64,000 nt of DNA from Caulobacter segnis (GCF_023935105.1 NZ_CP096040.1:4135001-4199000), one strand, 5' to 3'; positions 46,881-56,556 are shown, counted from the first letter of the stretch. Notes: generated by a model from the sequence alone, not told the origin. Program-made: numbers and translations.

Positions 46881-47402
46881 ATGCTGAATAGCAAAGCTAT
46901 TCTCGTGACGGCGGCGTTTGGCCTCGCGATTGGCGGCGCCTCGTCGGCCCTGGCCCGCAGCGACGCTCAAACCAACTCGGACAAGGCCCAGTACGAACTG
47001 GCGCAAGGCAACTACTGGCTGGCCACCAATCTGCAAAAGCGCGTGGTCGCCGAGGCCCCGACGGTGGTGAACCGCTTCAACCTGGCCACCGCCTATCAGC
47101 AGACCGGCCGCCTGAACACGGCCAAGTCCTACTACCAAGCCCTGGCTACCGAGGGCGAAGGCGTGGGCATGGAGCAAGGCTGGCGCAGCCGCAACTTCGA
47201 CGTCGGCATGACCTCGGCCGACCGCCTGCTTTATATCGACTGGCTGCAGAACGGCGCGACGCGCCGCGGCGGCGCCGTGGCCGCGACCGAAGCGGCCTCG
47301 AACGTTTCGGCCACGGTCGGCGGCGCCGGCAATGGTGACGCCGAGGTCACGGACGAACAGGCCCGCGCCCTGGATCGCCAGGCCCGCGCGGCGATCCGCT
47401 AA
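46881..47402 (+). CDS. Exported TPR-like small protein
   Basis: The 173-residue protein has a signal peptide (MLNSKAILVTAAFGLAIGG, cleavage after ALA) and one visible TPR-type repeat (YELAQGNYWLATNLQKRVV followed by VVNRFNLATAYQQTGRLNTA). An Asn/Ala-rich acidic tail follows. It resembles small periplasmic TPR proteins with no assigned role in Caulobacter. A 14-bp perfect hairpin ends the gene. Confidence 0.8.
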   Translation: MLNSKAILVTAAFGLAIGGASSALARSDAQTNSDKAQYELAQGNYWLATNLQKRVVAEAPTVVNRFNLATAYQQTGRLNTAKSYYQALATEGEGVGMEQGWRSRNFDVGMTSADRLLYIDWLQNGATRRGGAVAATEAASNVSATVGGAGNGDAEVTDEQARALDRQARAAIR

Positions 47403-47416
47403 CGAACCCTACGGTC

Positions 47417-47459
47417 CGTCCTCGACCCTGATCGCCTCACGGCCGCAGGGTCGAGGACG
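47417..47459. terminator. Hairpin between convergent genes
   Basis: CGTCCTCGACCCTG (47417-47430) pairs perfectly with CAGGGTCGAGGACG (47446-47459), a 14-bp stem with a 15-nt loop and no long T tract. It lies between the TPR gene (plus) and the tannase gene (minus) and could stop both. Confidence 0.75.
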
Positions 47460-47465
47460 ACGGCT

Positions 47466-49061
47466 TTAGCGCTCGGCGACCTGGCAGCTGAAGCTGGTCG
47501 CGACATCGGTGGAGCCCCTGCCATCCCATTGCGCCACCTTGGGATAGGCGCACAGGGGCCGGGTCCGCACCGTCTTGGCGGGCATGCCCAGCAGGTCGGC
47601 GTAGTCGTTGTCCAGCTTGGACGCGATCACCGTGTCGGGCGCCCGGCCACCCTCGACCCAGGCATCCAATGTCGCCAGCATGTCGAAGCTGTTGGGACCC
47701 GGACCGCCGAAGCAGTGCGACATGCCTGGGACCATGAACAGGCGCGAGAAGCTGTCGACCGACTTCACGCCCATCCTGGCGCGCACCGCGTCATAGTACT
47801 GGATCGTCGCCAGCGGCGTGATCGCCGCGTCGGACCAGCCGTGGAACAGGATCAGCTTGCCGCCCCGCGCCTTGAAGGCCGAGAGGTCGGGATTGTCCGA
47901 GGCCACGGTCGGTTCGATCGCCTTGGCGGCCTTGAGGTCCTTGTCGAGGTTCAGCTGGGTCAGCTGCCAGCGGGTGTTGGAATAGACAAAGTTGGCGAAG
48001 AACGAGCGCGCGAACGACGGGTGCTGGGCCTTGTCGCCGGTGATCCACAACGGCCAGGCGCCGGGCGTAGCCTCGCCGCCAGCCGGATAGCCGGGCAGGA
48101 TCGACCTGCCCCTGGCGTCACGCGGGCCCTGGTACAGCTTGCGCAGCCCCGCGACCTGAGCCGGGGTCAGGCATTCCTTGGTCTGCCCCTCCTTGCACTG
48201 AACGACGCCGGGGTCGAAGCGGCAGCGGCGCGGATCCTCGACCACGCCGTCGGCGACGCCGTCCAGCTGGTCGCACTGAGCTAGGGCCGCCTTCTGGACG
48301 ATGGCCAGGCTGGCGTCAGGGATGCGGCTTTCCGGGACCTCGTGCACGGCCTTCCACGACCAGGCGAAGCTGCCCATCAGCCGTGTCCAGGCGTTGGCCG
48401 GCGCGCCGGCCACGACGCCGTCGAAGTCGCCCGGATAGCGCTGGACCTCCATCAACGCCTCGCGGCCGCCGTCCGAGCAACCGGTAAAATAGGCGCGGCG
48501 CGGGCCCTTGCCATAGTGGGCGGCGATCAGGGCCTTGGCGAAGACGGCGGTCTCGTGGTTGGCGCGATGGCCCCAGTCGGCGATCTTCTCGGGCTGGTTC
48601 AGGGCCCAATCGGCCGAGCCGCCGGCCCCGTCCTCGGTATGGCCCATGTCGGTCCCGGCCACGGCATAGCCGGCCTTGACCGCCGGGCGCATGGCCAGGC
48701 GCGGCCCGCCGAGCGTGCCGCCGTAGCCGCCGTTGCCGGTGGCCATCAGCTTGCCGTTCCAGGCGGCCTCGGCCGGCAACCAGACCTCGACCCGGATCGA
48801 CGAGGCGGGGGTCGGCGACAGGGTGGCGTTGACCCGGCAATAGGCGGCCGCGGCGGGCAGAGGCGGTATGCCGAACACCTCGATCTCCTGCGGCGCGCCG
48901 ATCGCCATCGCCTTGACGGCGGTGATCCTGGCGCCGGCGATCTGGACCTTGGCCAGGTCGTCGCAGGGCGTGGCGGCGTGGGCCTGCCCCGCCAGGGCCA
49001 GAGCGCCCGTGAGGGCCAGGGGAGCGGCCAGATGAGCGGCCAAATGGACGGAACGCGTCAT
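47466..49061 (-). CDS. Tannase/feruloyl esterase family protein
   Basis: The 531-residue exported esterase has a signal peptide (MTRSVHLAAHLAAPLALTGA, cleavage after AHA) and the tannase nucleophile motif YFTGCSDGGREALMEV, in which Ser is flanked by a Cys. The partner Cys-His pair sits near the end in PGMSHCFGGPG, giving the disulfide-linked catalytic triad of the family. It releases gallic, ferulic or related phenolic acids from sugar or polyol esters in the periplasm or outside. It is cotranslated with the GPH symporter (4-bp overlap), which may import the freed sugar or phenolic glycoside. Confidence 0.93.
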   Translation of the reverse strand: MTRSVHLAAHLAAPLALTGALALAGQAHAATPCDDLAKVQIAGARITAVKAMAIGAPQEIEVFGIPPLPAAAAYCRVNATLSPTPASSIRVEVWLPAEAAWNGKLMATGNGGYGGTLGGPRLAMRPAVKAGYAVAGTDMGHTEDGAGGSADWALNQPEKIADWGHRANHETAVFAKALIAAHYGKGPRRAYFTGCSDGGREALMEVQRYPGDFDGVVAGAPANAWTRLMGSFAWSWKAVHEVPESRIPDASLAIVQKAALAQCDQLDGVADGVVEDPRRCRFDPGVVQCKEGQTKECLTPAQVAGLRKLYQGPRDARGRSILPGYPAGGEATPGAWPLWITGDKAQHPSFARSFFANFVYSNTRWQLTQLNLDKDLKAAKAIEPTVASDNPDLSAFKARGGKLILFHGWSDAAITPLATIQYYDAVRARMGVKSVDSFSRLFMVPGMSHCFGGPGPNSFDMLATLDAWVEGGRAPDTVIASKLDNDYADLLGMPAKTVRTRPLCAYPKVAQWDGRGSTDVATSFSCQVAER

Positions 49062-50557
49062 TGAATCACCGTTTCCTGGAGCGACAGCTTGGTGGGGGCG
49101 ACGGGCGCGTCGGCCGAGCGGGCGGCGATCTCGGCCACCATCCGTTCGTGCGAGGCGCGGGTGATGGGATAGAGGGCGATCAGCCCGGCCGAGACCAGGC
49201 CGCCGGCCAGCGGGATCCAGAACATCATCGCCTTGATGCCGGCCAAGGTCTCCGGAGTCTGGGCCGCGTTAGGCGCGTAACCGACGTGGGTCAGGGCGAT
49301 CCCCAGGAACCCAGCGCCCAGGCCCAGGGCCGCTTTCTGGCCCAGCACGACCAGGCCGAAGACCATCGACTCGGTGCGCACGCCCGTACGCCATTCGCCG
49401 TACTCGACGGTGTCGGGCAGCATGCCCCAGAAGCAGACCACGTAGGAGGCCAGGCCCATGGCCTGCAGCACCACGGCGGCGAACAGCAGCACCACGCCCT
49501 GGCCGTCGGCCAGATGCCACAGCACCAGGCCCGCCAGGCCCGGGACCGCGCCGATCAGCCAGGTCGCGCGCTTGCCCGCCAGGCGGACCACGACCGCGAA
49601 GGCCGGCACGCAGATCGCCGCCGTCAGGGCGCCGATGGCCAAGGCCACGCTGCCCAGTTTGGCGTCGCCGACCACATACTTGAAATAGTAGAGCAGGTTC
49701 TTGGAGAACATCGTGCCCGAGAAGGCGCTCAGCACCACCGCCCCCAGCACCAGCATCAGGGCGCGGTTGGCGGCCAGGCTGCGCAGCACGTCGCGCAGCG
49801 GGCGCGGCGGCGGGGCCTCGTCCTCGGCCACGTCCAGCCCGCGCGCGGCCCAGGCCACGGCCAGCAGGCAGAAGGCGGCGATAACGCCATAGACCGCGGC
49901 CAGGATCAGCCAGCCTCGGCGCGGCGCCTCGGGTGTCGAGAGGGCCTGGGCCACGGGCAGGGTCAGGGCGGCCACCGCGATGGCCGCCAGGGTCCCGAAC
50001 ACCATCCGCACACCGGCCATGTCGCCCCGCTGGGCGCTGTCGCGGGTGATGCGGGCGAACAGCGCCGCGTAGGGGATCGAGACCACCGCGTAGAGGGTGC
50101 GGAACAGCAGGTGGGCGATCGCGGCGAACACCACCGCCCCGGCGCCGGGCCAGACCGGTCCGGCGAACACCGACACGAACCCGAGCGCCAGCGGCGCTCC
50201 ACCCAAAAGCAAATAGGGCCGGTAGCGGCCCATCCGCGTGCGGGTCCGATCGACCACCACACCCAGCACCGGATCCAGCGCCGCGTCCCAGATCAGGGCC
50301 GCCATGTAGATGAAGCCGGCCGTCGCCGCCGGCAGGTCCAGCACGTCGGTATAGAAGAACAGCAGGTAGAGCCCGGCCGTCTGCCAATACAGGTTGAAGC
50401 CGAAATCGCCGATGCCGATGGCCGCCTTCCGGACAGCCGTCAGCCTGGGCGCATCGCCCCCCGCAACGCTTGGATTTCCCAACTCCGCCTCCCCGTTCGG
50501 GGCTGGACCAACCGGCGCGCCCCGTTTATTCACCACTTGTATAACGAAAATCACCAT
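49058..50557 (-). CDS. GPH-type MFS sugar symporter
   Basis: Residues show twelve membrane segments in the MelB/GPH pattern: AIGIGDFGFNLYWQTAGLYLL near the start, and the DAALDPVLGVVVDRTRTRMGR loop with the cation/sugar-site Asp residues. Such symporters import glycosides or glucuronides with H+ or Na+. The true start is uncertain (candidates at 50557 and just inside); an in-frame ATG at 50581 would overlap the divergent GH5 gene. The adjacent tannase, GH5 and GH78 genes make a plant glycoside the likely substrate. Confidence 0.88.
   Translation of the reverse strand: MVIFVIQVVNKRGAPVGPAPNGEAELGNPSVAGGDAPRLTAVRKAAIGIGDFGFNLYWQTAGLYLLFFYTDVLDLPAATAGFIYMAALIWDAALDPVLGVVVDRTRTRMGRYRPYLLLGGAPLALGFVSVFAGPVWPGAGAVVFAAIAHLLFRTLYAVVSIPYAALFARITRDSAQRGDMAGVRMVFGTLAAIAVAALTLPVAQALSTPEAPRRGWLILAAVYGVIAAFCLLAVAWAARGLDVAEDEAPPPRPLRDVLRSLAANRALMLVLGAVVLSAFSGTMFSKNLLYYFKYVVGDAKLGSVALAIGALTAAICVPAFAVVVRLAGKRATWLIGAVPGLAGLVLWHLADGQGVVLLFAAVVLQAMGLASYVVCFWGMLPDTVEYGEWRTGVRTESMVFGLVVLGQKAALGLGAGFLGIALTHVGYAPNAAQTPETLAGIKAMMFWIPLAGGLVSAGLIALYPITRASHERMVAEIAARSADAPVAPTKLSLQETVIQ
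50526..50544. promoter_or_regulatory. Degenerate copy of the TetR palindrome between symporter and GH5 genes
   Basis: TTATTCA (50526-50532) and TGTATAA (50538-50544) resemble the half-sites TTATGCA and TGCATAA found around the TetR gene at 56.5-57.3 kb, but with a 5-bp instead of 2-bp gap and one mismatch per half. The right half continues ACG as in the strong sites. It lies 31 bp before the GH5 ATG. Confidence 0.3.
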
Positions 50558-50574
50558 GCCTCCGGGGGAGTGGA

Positions 50575-52524
50575 ATGTCAAAGCCGTCGATCGATGTTCG
50601 TGGAAGCCGGTTCGTCGATGCGCACGGACGCCACGCGATCCTGCGCGGGGTCAATCTGGGCGGCGACTGCAAGGTCCCCTGGCCCGACGGCGGCACCGAT
50701 CGGCCCAGCGACTTTTCCGACCACCGCGTGGTCAGTTTCGTGGGCCGACCCTTCCCGCTGGAGGAGGCCGACGCGCATCTCGCCCGGATCGCCCGCTGGG
50801 GCTTCAACACCCTGCGCCTGCTGACCACCTGGGAGGCGGTCGAGCACGCAGGGCCGGGCCAGTACGACGAGGACTATCTCGACTATTTCGCCGCCGTCGT
50901 GGAACGCGCCCAGTCTCACGGCCTATTCGTCTTCGTCGACTTCCACCAGGATGTCTGGAGCCGGATGAGCGGCGGCGACGGCGCGCCCGGCTGGGTGTTC
51001 GAGGCCCTGGGTCTGGACTTCACCAAGTTCGACGCCGCCGACGCCGCGCACGTCATGCAGCACCGCTACGACTACGCCCGCGAGGAACGGCGCCAGGAAG
51101 ACCGCTATCCGATGATGAGCTGGGCCAGCAACTACCGGCTGGCGGCCAACGGCATTGCCTGGAGCGCCTTCTTCGCCGGCGAGATCCTGACCCCCGACTG
51201 GATCGTCGAGGGCCGCAACGTCCAACGCTTCCTGCAGGACCACTATCTGGGGGCCATGGCCGCCGTGGCCCGCCGGGTGGCGCACCTGGACAACGTCATC
51301 GGCTTCGACACCTTCAACGAGCCCGGCCTGGGCTGGGTCGGCCTGCCGATGAGCCAGCCGCGTCTGAAGGCCACGCCCGAGGATCCCTTGCCCGTCTGGC
51401 CCGGCCCAGCCTGGACGCCGCTGGACGGCCTGCGCGCCGCGCGCGGCCGCACCGTCGAGGTCGCCACCCTGGGCTGGAGCGACGAACGCGGCATGTTGCG
51501 CGTGCTGGGCCACGAGACGGCCAATACGGCGGGCGTCTCGATCTGGCGCGACGATGGCCCCGACCCCTTCGAACAAGCCGGCGCCTGGCGCTTCGATCCG
51601 GGCGGCGACCTAGTGCTGGACGAGGATTTCTTCCGCGGTCGCGACGGCCAGCCGATCGACCACGAGAACCAGTGCATGGGCCCGTTCTTCGCGCGGGTGG
51701 CCGAAACTGTCCGCGCCGTGCGGCCGGACTGGCTGCTGTTCGCCGAGCTGTGCCCCTATCTGATCGGCACCGGACGGATGTTCCCCGACGCCATGCCCGA
51801 GCGCAGCGTCAACGCCAGCCACTGGTACGACATCGACATCCTGCGCAAGAAGCGCTTCGACCCCGACCTGCCCCCCGACCCGCTGAAGGCCAAGTACTTC
51901 AACCAGATGGCCTATATCGCCTGGCTGGGGAGCAAGTTCGGCGACGACGGCGCGCCGACCCTGATCGGTGAATTCGGCATCCCCTACGACCTCAATCACG
52001 GCGAGGCGTTCGAGGCCTGGGCGCGGGGCGAACGCGGCGAAGGCGTCTGGACTGCCCACGCCCAGTCCCTTTCGCTGATGTACGACGCCCTGGACGCTCT
52101 GAAGCTGTCCTCGACCCAGTGGAACTACACCGCCAGCAACCGCAACGACCTGCGGATCGGCGACGGCTGGAACCAGGAGGACCTGTCGATCTTCTCGCCC
52201 GACCAGGTCGATGGCCCAGCGCCGAACGATCCCGACGCCGGGGCCCGCGCCCTGCTGGGCTTCTGCCGCCCCTACGCGCCGCTGACCCAGGGCGTCGTCA
52301 CGACGATGCGCTACGCCGACGAACGCTTCGAACTGGAACTGGAGGCCGATCCGACGATCGTCGCGCCGACCGAGATCTACGTCCCGGAGGCGCGCTTTCC
52401 GAACGGCGCGATCGTGCGCCTGTCTCAGGCCGCCGCCCGCTGGACCCACGATCGCGCCGCCCAGAAGGTGCTGGTCTGGGCCGCCGAGGCCGGGCCGCTG
52501 TCGGTCGTCATCGAGCCGGCCTGA
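50575..52524 (+). CDS. Glycoside hydrolase family 5 protein
   Basis: The 649-residue protein has the GH5 (beta/alpha)8 barrel: LRGVNLGGDCKVPW early, the acid/base Glu in GFDTFNEPGLGW (about residue 247) and the nucleophile Glu in TLIGEFGIPYD (about residue 466). A C-terminal beta-sandwich (about 560-649) follows. No signal peptide is seen, so it acts in the cytoplasm, unlike secreted cellulases; this fits cleavage of imported glycosides (glucoside, ceramide- or sterol-glucoside, or disaccharide glycosides). The start is supported by GGGGGAG upstream. It is divergent from the symporter gene. Confidence 0.88.
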   Translation: MSKPSIDVRGSRFVDAHGRHAILRGVNLGGDCKVPWPDGGTDRPSDFSDHRVVSFVGRPFPLEEADAHLARIARWGFNTLRLLTTWEAVEHAGPGQYDEDYLDYFAAVVERAQSHGLFVFVDFHQDVWSRMSGGDGAPGWVFEALGLDFTKFDAADAAHVMQHRYDYAREERRQEDRYPMMSWASNYRLAANGIAWSAFFAGEILTPDWIVEGRNVQRFLQDHYLGAMAAVARRVAHLDNVIGFDTFNEPGLGWVGLPMSQPRLKATPEDPLPVWPGPAWTPLDGLRAARGRTVEVATLGWSDERGMLRVLGHETANTAGVSIWRDDGPDPFEQAGAWRFDPGGDLVLDEDFFRGRDGQPIDHENQCMGPFFARVAETVRAVRPDWLLFAELCPYLIGTGRMFPDAMPERSVNASHWYDIDILRKKRFDPDLPPDPLKAKYFNQMAYIAWLGSKFGDDGAPTLIGEFGIPYDLNHGEAFEAWARGERGEGVWTAHAQSLSLMYDALDALKLSSTQWNYTASNRNDLRIGDGWNQEDLSIFSPDQVDGPAPNDPDAGARALLGFCRPYAPLTQGVVTTMRYADERFELELEADPTIVAPTEIYVPEARFPNGAIVRLSQAAARWTHDRAAQKVLVWAAEAGPLSVVIEPA

Positions 52525-52538
52525 GCGCAAGAAAAAGA

Positions 52539-52567
52539 GGCCGGAGAGCCTGCGCTCTCCGGCCTTT
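52539..52567. terminator. Bidirectional terminator between GH5 and the TonB receptor
   Basis: GGCCGGAGAGC (52539-52549) pairs with GCTCTCCGGCC (52554-52564) around CTGC. TTT follows on the plus strand and CTCTTTTTC on the minus strand, so it can end both convergent transcripts. Confidence 0.88.
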
Positions 52568-52655
52568 GGCAGCGTCGGGCGTTCGGGACAAGATCACACC
52601 CGTCGCATCGCGAAGGCCCGGCGCGGGAGAGCCGGCGCCGGACCTCGCGATCTGG

Positions 52656-54902
52656 TCAGTAGCGCAGGTTCAGGGTCACGCCGTAGCGCCGGAAGGCGTC
52701 GCCAGTCAGGACCTGGCTGTAGTCGCCCTTGCCGCCGAACGGGGTGGTGAACAGGGCGCTGGGGAAGCGTTTGTCGGTGAGGTTCTTGCCCCACACGGCC
52801 AGGCGCCAGCGGTCGTTCTCGGCGCCGATGCCGACCGTCCCGCCCAGGATGCCGTAGCTCTTGATCGCGGTGTTGGGATCGCCCGTGGCCGAGGCGTTGT
52901 AGCCGTCGCGCCAGCCGTAGTCGGCCGAGGCGTTGACCTGCAGGCCGTGGCCAATCGAGCGCTCGTAGACCGCCGCCAGGCTGGTCTTCCACTTCGACAC
53001 GCCGCTCAGCGCCTTGCCCGAGGCGTTGAAGCCGTACAGCCCCGGCGCGATCAGCACGCAGCCCGAGGGCGTCGTCACCGGGTCGCACGAGATCGGCGCG
53101 AAGGTCCCGTACTGGGCGTCGATATAGGCCGCCGAAGCGGTGACTAGCAGGCCCGGCGCCAGGACGGCCGTCAGGTCGCCCTCGATCCCCTTGGTCTTCA
53201 GCTCGCCGGCGTTGATCGTCCGGAAGGCCGGCGGGGTCAGGGTGAAGTCGACAGTCTGGGCCTGGTAGTCCTCGAACTTGGTCGAGAAGGCCGCCAGGTT
53301 CAGCATCGCCAGGCCGCCCAGCAGGGTGGTCTTGACGCCCAGCTCGTAGCTGGTCGGGATCTCGGGACCGACCGCCTGGCTGGTCGTGGCGTTGGAAACC
53401 CCCGTCTGGTTGAAGCCCGGCCCCTTGTAGCCGCGCGACACCGTCGCATAGCCCATGGTCCGCTGCGCCAGCTGGTACTGGACGCCGACCTTCCACGAAA
53501 AATTGGTGTGATTGGCGGTGTCGTCGAAGGTCACCGTCGGGTTGATCCCGAAGAAGCCCGGCCGGGTGAACTGGCGGAAGTCCAGGCTGACCTTGTCGCG
53601 GGTCAGGCGGGCGCCGCCGATCAGGGCCAGCTTGTCGGTCAGCTGGTAGCTGGCCTGGCCGAACACCGCGTAGCTCTCGGTGTCCACCAGGCTGTTGATC
53701 GTCGAGTTGATGATCGGAACAGGTGAAACGCCGAACGTGCCGGTCTGGTCGGTCACCTGGTTGGTCTTCTGGCGGTAGTAGTAGAGACCCGCCACGTACT
53801 CCAGCTTGCCGCCCGTCGGCGAGGCCAGGCGTAGCTCCTGGCTGACCTGGCGCAGGTCCTGGTTGGAGATGTTGTTGTTGAGGATATTGACCGGCAGACT
53901 GTCGGAGTCGCCGTTGCTGAAGTCGAAGTCACGCCGTCCGGCGCTGATCGAGGTCAGGGTCAGGCCGCCCGGTAGGCTCCAGTCGACCTGGGCCGAGAAG
54001 CCGTAGTTCTCGCGGTTCTTGTACTGGGCCCCGTCGATACAGAGGTCGGCGTTGTCGGGCGAGGCCTTCACCCCGCAGGCCGCCAGGGTCAGACCCATGA
54101 CGCCCGTCGGGTTCAGCTTGTACGGCGACCAGGTGATCGACTGATCCTGCTTGGCATAGTCGGCGGTGATCAGGACCTCGACCGTGTCCGAGGGCCGCCA
54201 CAGCAGCTTGGCCCGCGTTCCCCACTCGTCGTTGCCGTTGAACCGTCGGCCGTCCTTCTTGTTGGTCAGCACGCCGTCCAGCTCGTTGACGAACGCCCCG
54301 ACGCGCAGGGCGGCCTTGTCGCCCAGCGGCAGGTTCACCGTGACGTCGGACTTGTTGTAGCCGTCCTGGCCGGCGTTGATGTTGGTGATCGCCTCCAGGC
54401 GGCCGATCTTTGGCGCGTTGGTGGTGATGCTGACCAGACCCGCCGAGGCGTTCTTGCCGAACAGCATGCCTTGCGGCCCGCGCAGGATCTCGACCCGGGC
54501 CACGTCGTAGAAGCTGCCCAGCGCCATCTCGGGCCGGCCCAGCACCACGCCGTCCAGCACGGTCGACACCGTCGGCTCGATCGAGGTCGAGAAGGTCGAG
54601 GTGCCGACGCCGCGCACCGACACGCCGAATGAAGTGGCCTCGAAGCTGGGCACGACCAGTTTCAGCTGGTCGATGTTGCCGATGTTGCGCCGCTGCAGGT
54701 CGGCCTCGCCGACCACGCTGACCGCGACCGGCACCTCCTGCAGCTTCTCCTCGCGCTTCTGGGCGGTGACGACCACCTCGGTGATCATCATCGCCTCGCC
54801 AGCCTTGGTGTCCTGGGCCTTGGTCTCCTGCGCCAGGGCCTGTCCGGCCGACAGGGCGCCGATCGAGGCCCCCAGCGCCAATACCGTCTTCAACTGCTTC
54901 AT
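52656..54902 (-). CDS. TonB-dependent receptor of the glycoside locus
   Basis: The 748-residue outer-membrane receptor starts with a signal peptide (MKQLKTVLALGASIGALSAG, cleavage after ALA) preceded by an ideal AGGGAGGGG ribosome site. The plug domain (about 40-170, with MITEVVVTAQKREEKLQEVP as the TonB box/plug entry) and the barrel ending TLNLRY follow. It probably imports the plant glycoside or its breakdown product. The esterase lies 32 bp upstream in the same operon. Part of an in-frame upstream extension to 55250 overlaps that esterase and is not used. Confidence 0.94.
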   Translation of the reverse strand: MKQLKTVLALGASIGALSAGQALAQETKAQDTKAGEAMMITEVVVTAQKREEKLQEVPVAVSVVGEADLQRRNIGNIDQLKLVVPSFEATSFGVSVRGVGTSTFSTSIEPTVSTVLDGVVLGRPEMALGSFYDVARVEILRGPQGMLFGKNASAGLVSITTNAPKIGRLEAITNINAGQDGYNKSDVTVNLPLGDKAALRVGAFVNELDGVLTNKKDGRRFNGNDEWGTRAKLLWRPSDTVEVLITADYAKQDQSITWSPYKLNPTGVMGLTLAACGVKASPDNADLCIDGAQYKNRENYGFSAQVDWSLPGGLTLTSISAGRRDFDFSNGDSDSLPVNILNNNISNQDLRQVSQELRLASPTGGKLEYVAGLYYYRQKTNQVTDQTGTFGVSPVPIINSTINSLVDTESYAVFGQASYQLTDKLALIGGARLTRDKVSLDFRQFTRPGFFGINPTVTFDDTANHTNFSWKVGVQYQLAQRTMGYATVSRGYKGPGFNQTGVSNATTSQAVGPEIPTSYELGVKTTLLGGLAMLNLAAFSTKFEDYQAQTVDFTLTPPAFRTINAGELKTKGIEGDLTAVLAPGLLVTASAAYIDAQYGTFAPISCDPVTTPSGCVLIAPGLYGFNASGKALSGVSKWKTSLAAVYERSIGHGLQVNASADYGWRDGYNASATGDPNTAIKSYGILGGTVGIGAENDRWRLAVWGKNLTDKRFPSALFTTPFGGKGDYSQVLTGDAFRRYGVTLNLRY

Positions 54903-54934
54903 CGGATCCCCTCCCTTTGTTGTTGTTCGATATC

Positions 54935-56497
54935 TCAGCGCGCCTGGGCGTCCCGCAGGGCTCCCAGGGCGCGGATGCGGTCGGGCGTCGCCGCCAGGGC
55001 CGCGCCGTCGTTGGTCACGGTCATCCGCTGGTCGCTCGCCGGATCGTAGCGGGCCCAGCCCGGATCGCCGGTCCTGGCGAAGGCGGCCCAGGCGTCGGCC
55101 CAGCGCTTGGCCGCGGCCTGGTCGGCGGCGGTCGGCGCGTCCTTTAGCTTGCCCAGGGTGTCGAACGCGAAGCCCAGATCGCCGGAGTGCGGCGTTCCGC
55201 GCCAGTCCTTGCGCTTGGCCTCGAGCACATAGCCAAAGCTGTAGGTCCACACCGGCTGGCCGCCCTTGGCCGCCAGCCCGGCCAGGGCGTGGGCCGGCTC
55301 GACGAAGGTGGCGTCGCTGGGCAGGTCGTTGTTCAGCGCGCCCTTGCCTCCATAGATCGCCAGCAGCCGGTCCTCGGGCAGACCCAGCTGGGCGATGGTC
55401 TTGCCGGCGAACATGCCCTTCAGAAAGCCGGGGATGATGCCCAGCTCGTCGCTGTTGGCCCCGATCAGCAGCGGAACCTTAGCCTGGCGCCCGGCCGCGA
55501 AGCCCTCGACCGCCGAGCCCGTCACCAGGCGGCCGTCGACCACCGGGCCGGAGAAGGTCGCCTCCTCCATGTTCAGCAGGTCCAGCTTGCCCAGCAGCTT
55601 GGCGGCCGGCAGCGCGCGCAGATCGGCGGCCGTGGCGTTCTTCAGCCCGGCCTTGTCGGCGAAGGCGACGCCGATGGCCTCGGCCGAGACCTTGCCCGGC
55701 CGGTCGGCGGCCAGCAGGGGCCAGACGTCGCGGCCGCCGCCCGACTGGGCGATGGCCTGCTGGAACAGGCCGCGCGCCTGCGGGATCAGCATCAGCTGGG
55801 TCACCGAACCACCGCCGGCCGACTGGCCGAAGATCGTCACCCGGTTGGGGTCTCCGCCCAGCGCCGCGATATTGGCCTTCACCCAGGCCAACGCCGCGAT
55901 CTGGTCCATGTAGCCGTAATTGGCCTTGGGCTCGTCGGGATGCTCGGCGTCGAGGGCCGGATGGGCGAAGAAGCCGAAGCGGCCCAGGCGATAGTTGAAG
56001 GTCACCACCACGACGCCGCGCCGGGCCAGGGCCGCACCGTCGAACACCGACTGGCTGCCCGAGCCCATCACGTAGCCGCCGCCGTGGATCCAGACCATGA
56101 CCGGCGCGCGCTTGGCATCGGCGGGCGCCCAGACGTTCAGGGTCAGGCAGTCCTCGCTGACCGGCAGCTTGGTCTGGGTGTCGTCCCAGCCCACGCGGTT
56201 CTGCATGCAGTCGGGCCCGAAGACCTGGGCGTCGCGCACGCCGGTCCAGGGCTTGGCCGGTTGCGGCGGCCGCCAGCGCAGATCACCGACGGGCGCCTGC
56301 GCATAGGGCGCGCCCTTGAAGATCCGCACCCCGTCCTCGACATAGCCGCGCAGCGTCCCGCCGGTGACCGTCGCCTCGACCGGCGTCAGCGGCGCCGTCG
56401 ACGCGGCGGTCTGGCCCTGCGCGCGGCAAGCAGCCAGGCACAGGGCGGCGGCCACGACTGGCGAAAGACGTCTTGCGGTTCGGCTCAAATCGAGCAT
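54935..56497 (-). CDS. Type-B carboxylesterase lipoprotein
   Basis: The 520-residue protein has a lipobox LAAC (Cys24) and the type-B esterase elements: the oxyanion motif SEDCLTLNVWAPA, WIHGGGYVMGSGS, and the catalytic Ser in VTIFGQSAGGGSVTQL. A Glu and His of the triad are in the C-terminal half, the His in GTPHSGDLGFAF. It deacylates ester groups on glycosides on the cell surface or in the periplasm, before uptake by the receptor encoded next. The ATG at 56497 follows GGAAACGCCG and lies 44 bp after a TetR palindrome. Confidence 0.93.
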   Translation of the reverse strand: MLDLSRTARRLSPVVAAALCLAACRAQGQTAASTAPLTPVEATVTGGTLRGYVEDGVRIFKGAPYAQAPVGDLRWRPPQPAKPWTGVRDAQVFGPDCMQNRVGWDDTQTKLPVSEDCLTLNVWAPADAKRAPVMVWIHGGGYVMGSGSQSVFDGAALARRGVVVVTFNYRLGRFGFFAHPALDAEHPDEPKANYGYMDQIAALAWVKANIAALGGDPNRVTIFGQSAGGGSVTQLMLIPQARGLFQQAIAQSGGGRDVWPLLAADRPGKVSAEAIGVAFADKAGLKNATAADLRALPAAKLLGKLDLLNMEEATFSGPVVDGRLVTGSAVEGFAAGRQAKVPLLIGANSDELGIIPGFLKGMFAGKTIAQLGLPEDRLLAIYGGKGALNNDLPSDATFVEPAHALAGLAAKGGQPVWTYSFGYVLEAKRKDWRGTPHSGDLGFAFDTLGKLKDAPTAADQAAAKRWADAWAAFARTGDPGWARYDPASDQRMTVTNDGAALAATPDRIRALGALRDAQAR

Positions 56498-56540
56498 CGG
56501 CGTTTCCTTCAGGCTCTGTCGGCCCGTCCCAATGGTTACG

Positions 56541-56556
56541 TTATGCAGTTGCATAA
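56541..56556 (-). promoter_or_regulatory. TetR operator-like palindrome, left copy
   Basis: TTATGCA-GT-TGCATAA is a perfect 7-bp inverted repeat with a 2-bp spacer. It is 44 bp upstream of the esterase start. Read toward that gene, it is preceded by TTTCA and followed by CGT-A-A, exactly as the right copy at 57310-57325 is toward its gene. Confidence 0.7.

Noticed and set aside
49061-50824. Long plus-strand frame antisense to the GPH symporter
   Set aside because: The minus strand encodes an evident twelve-helix transporter; the antisense translation is His/Gln/Arg-rich noise.
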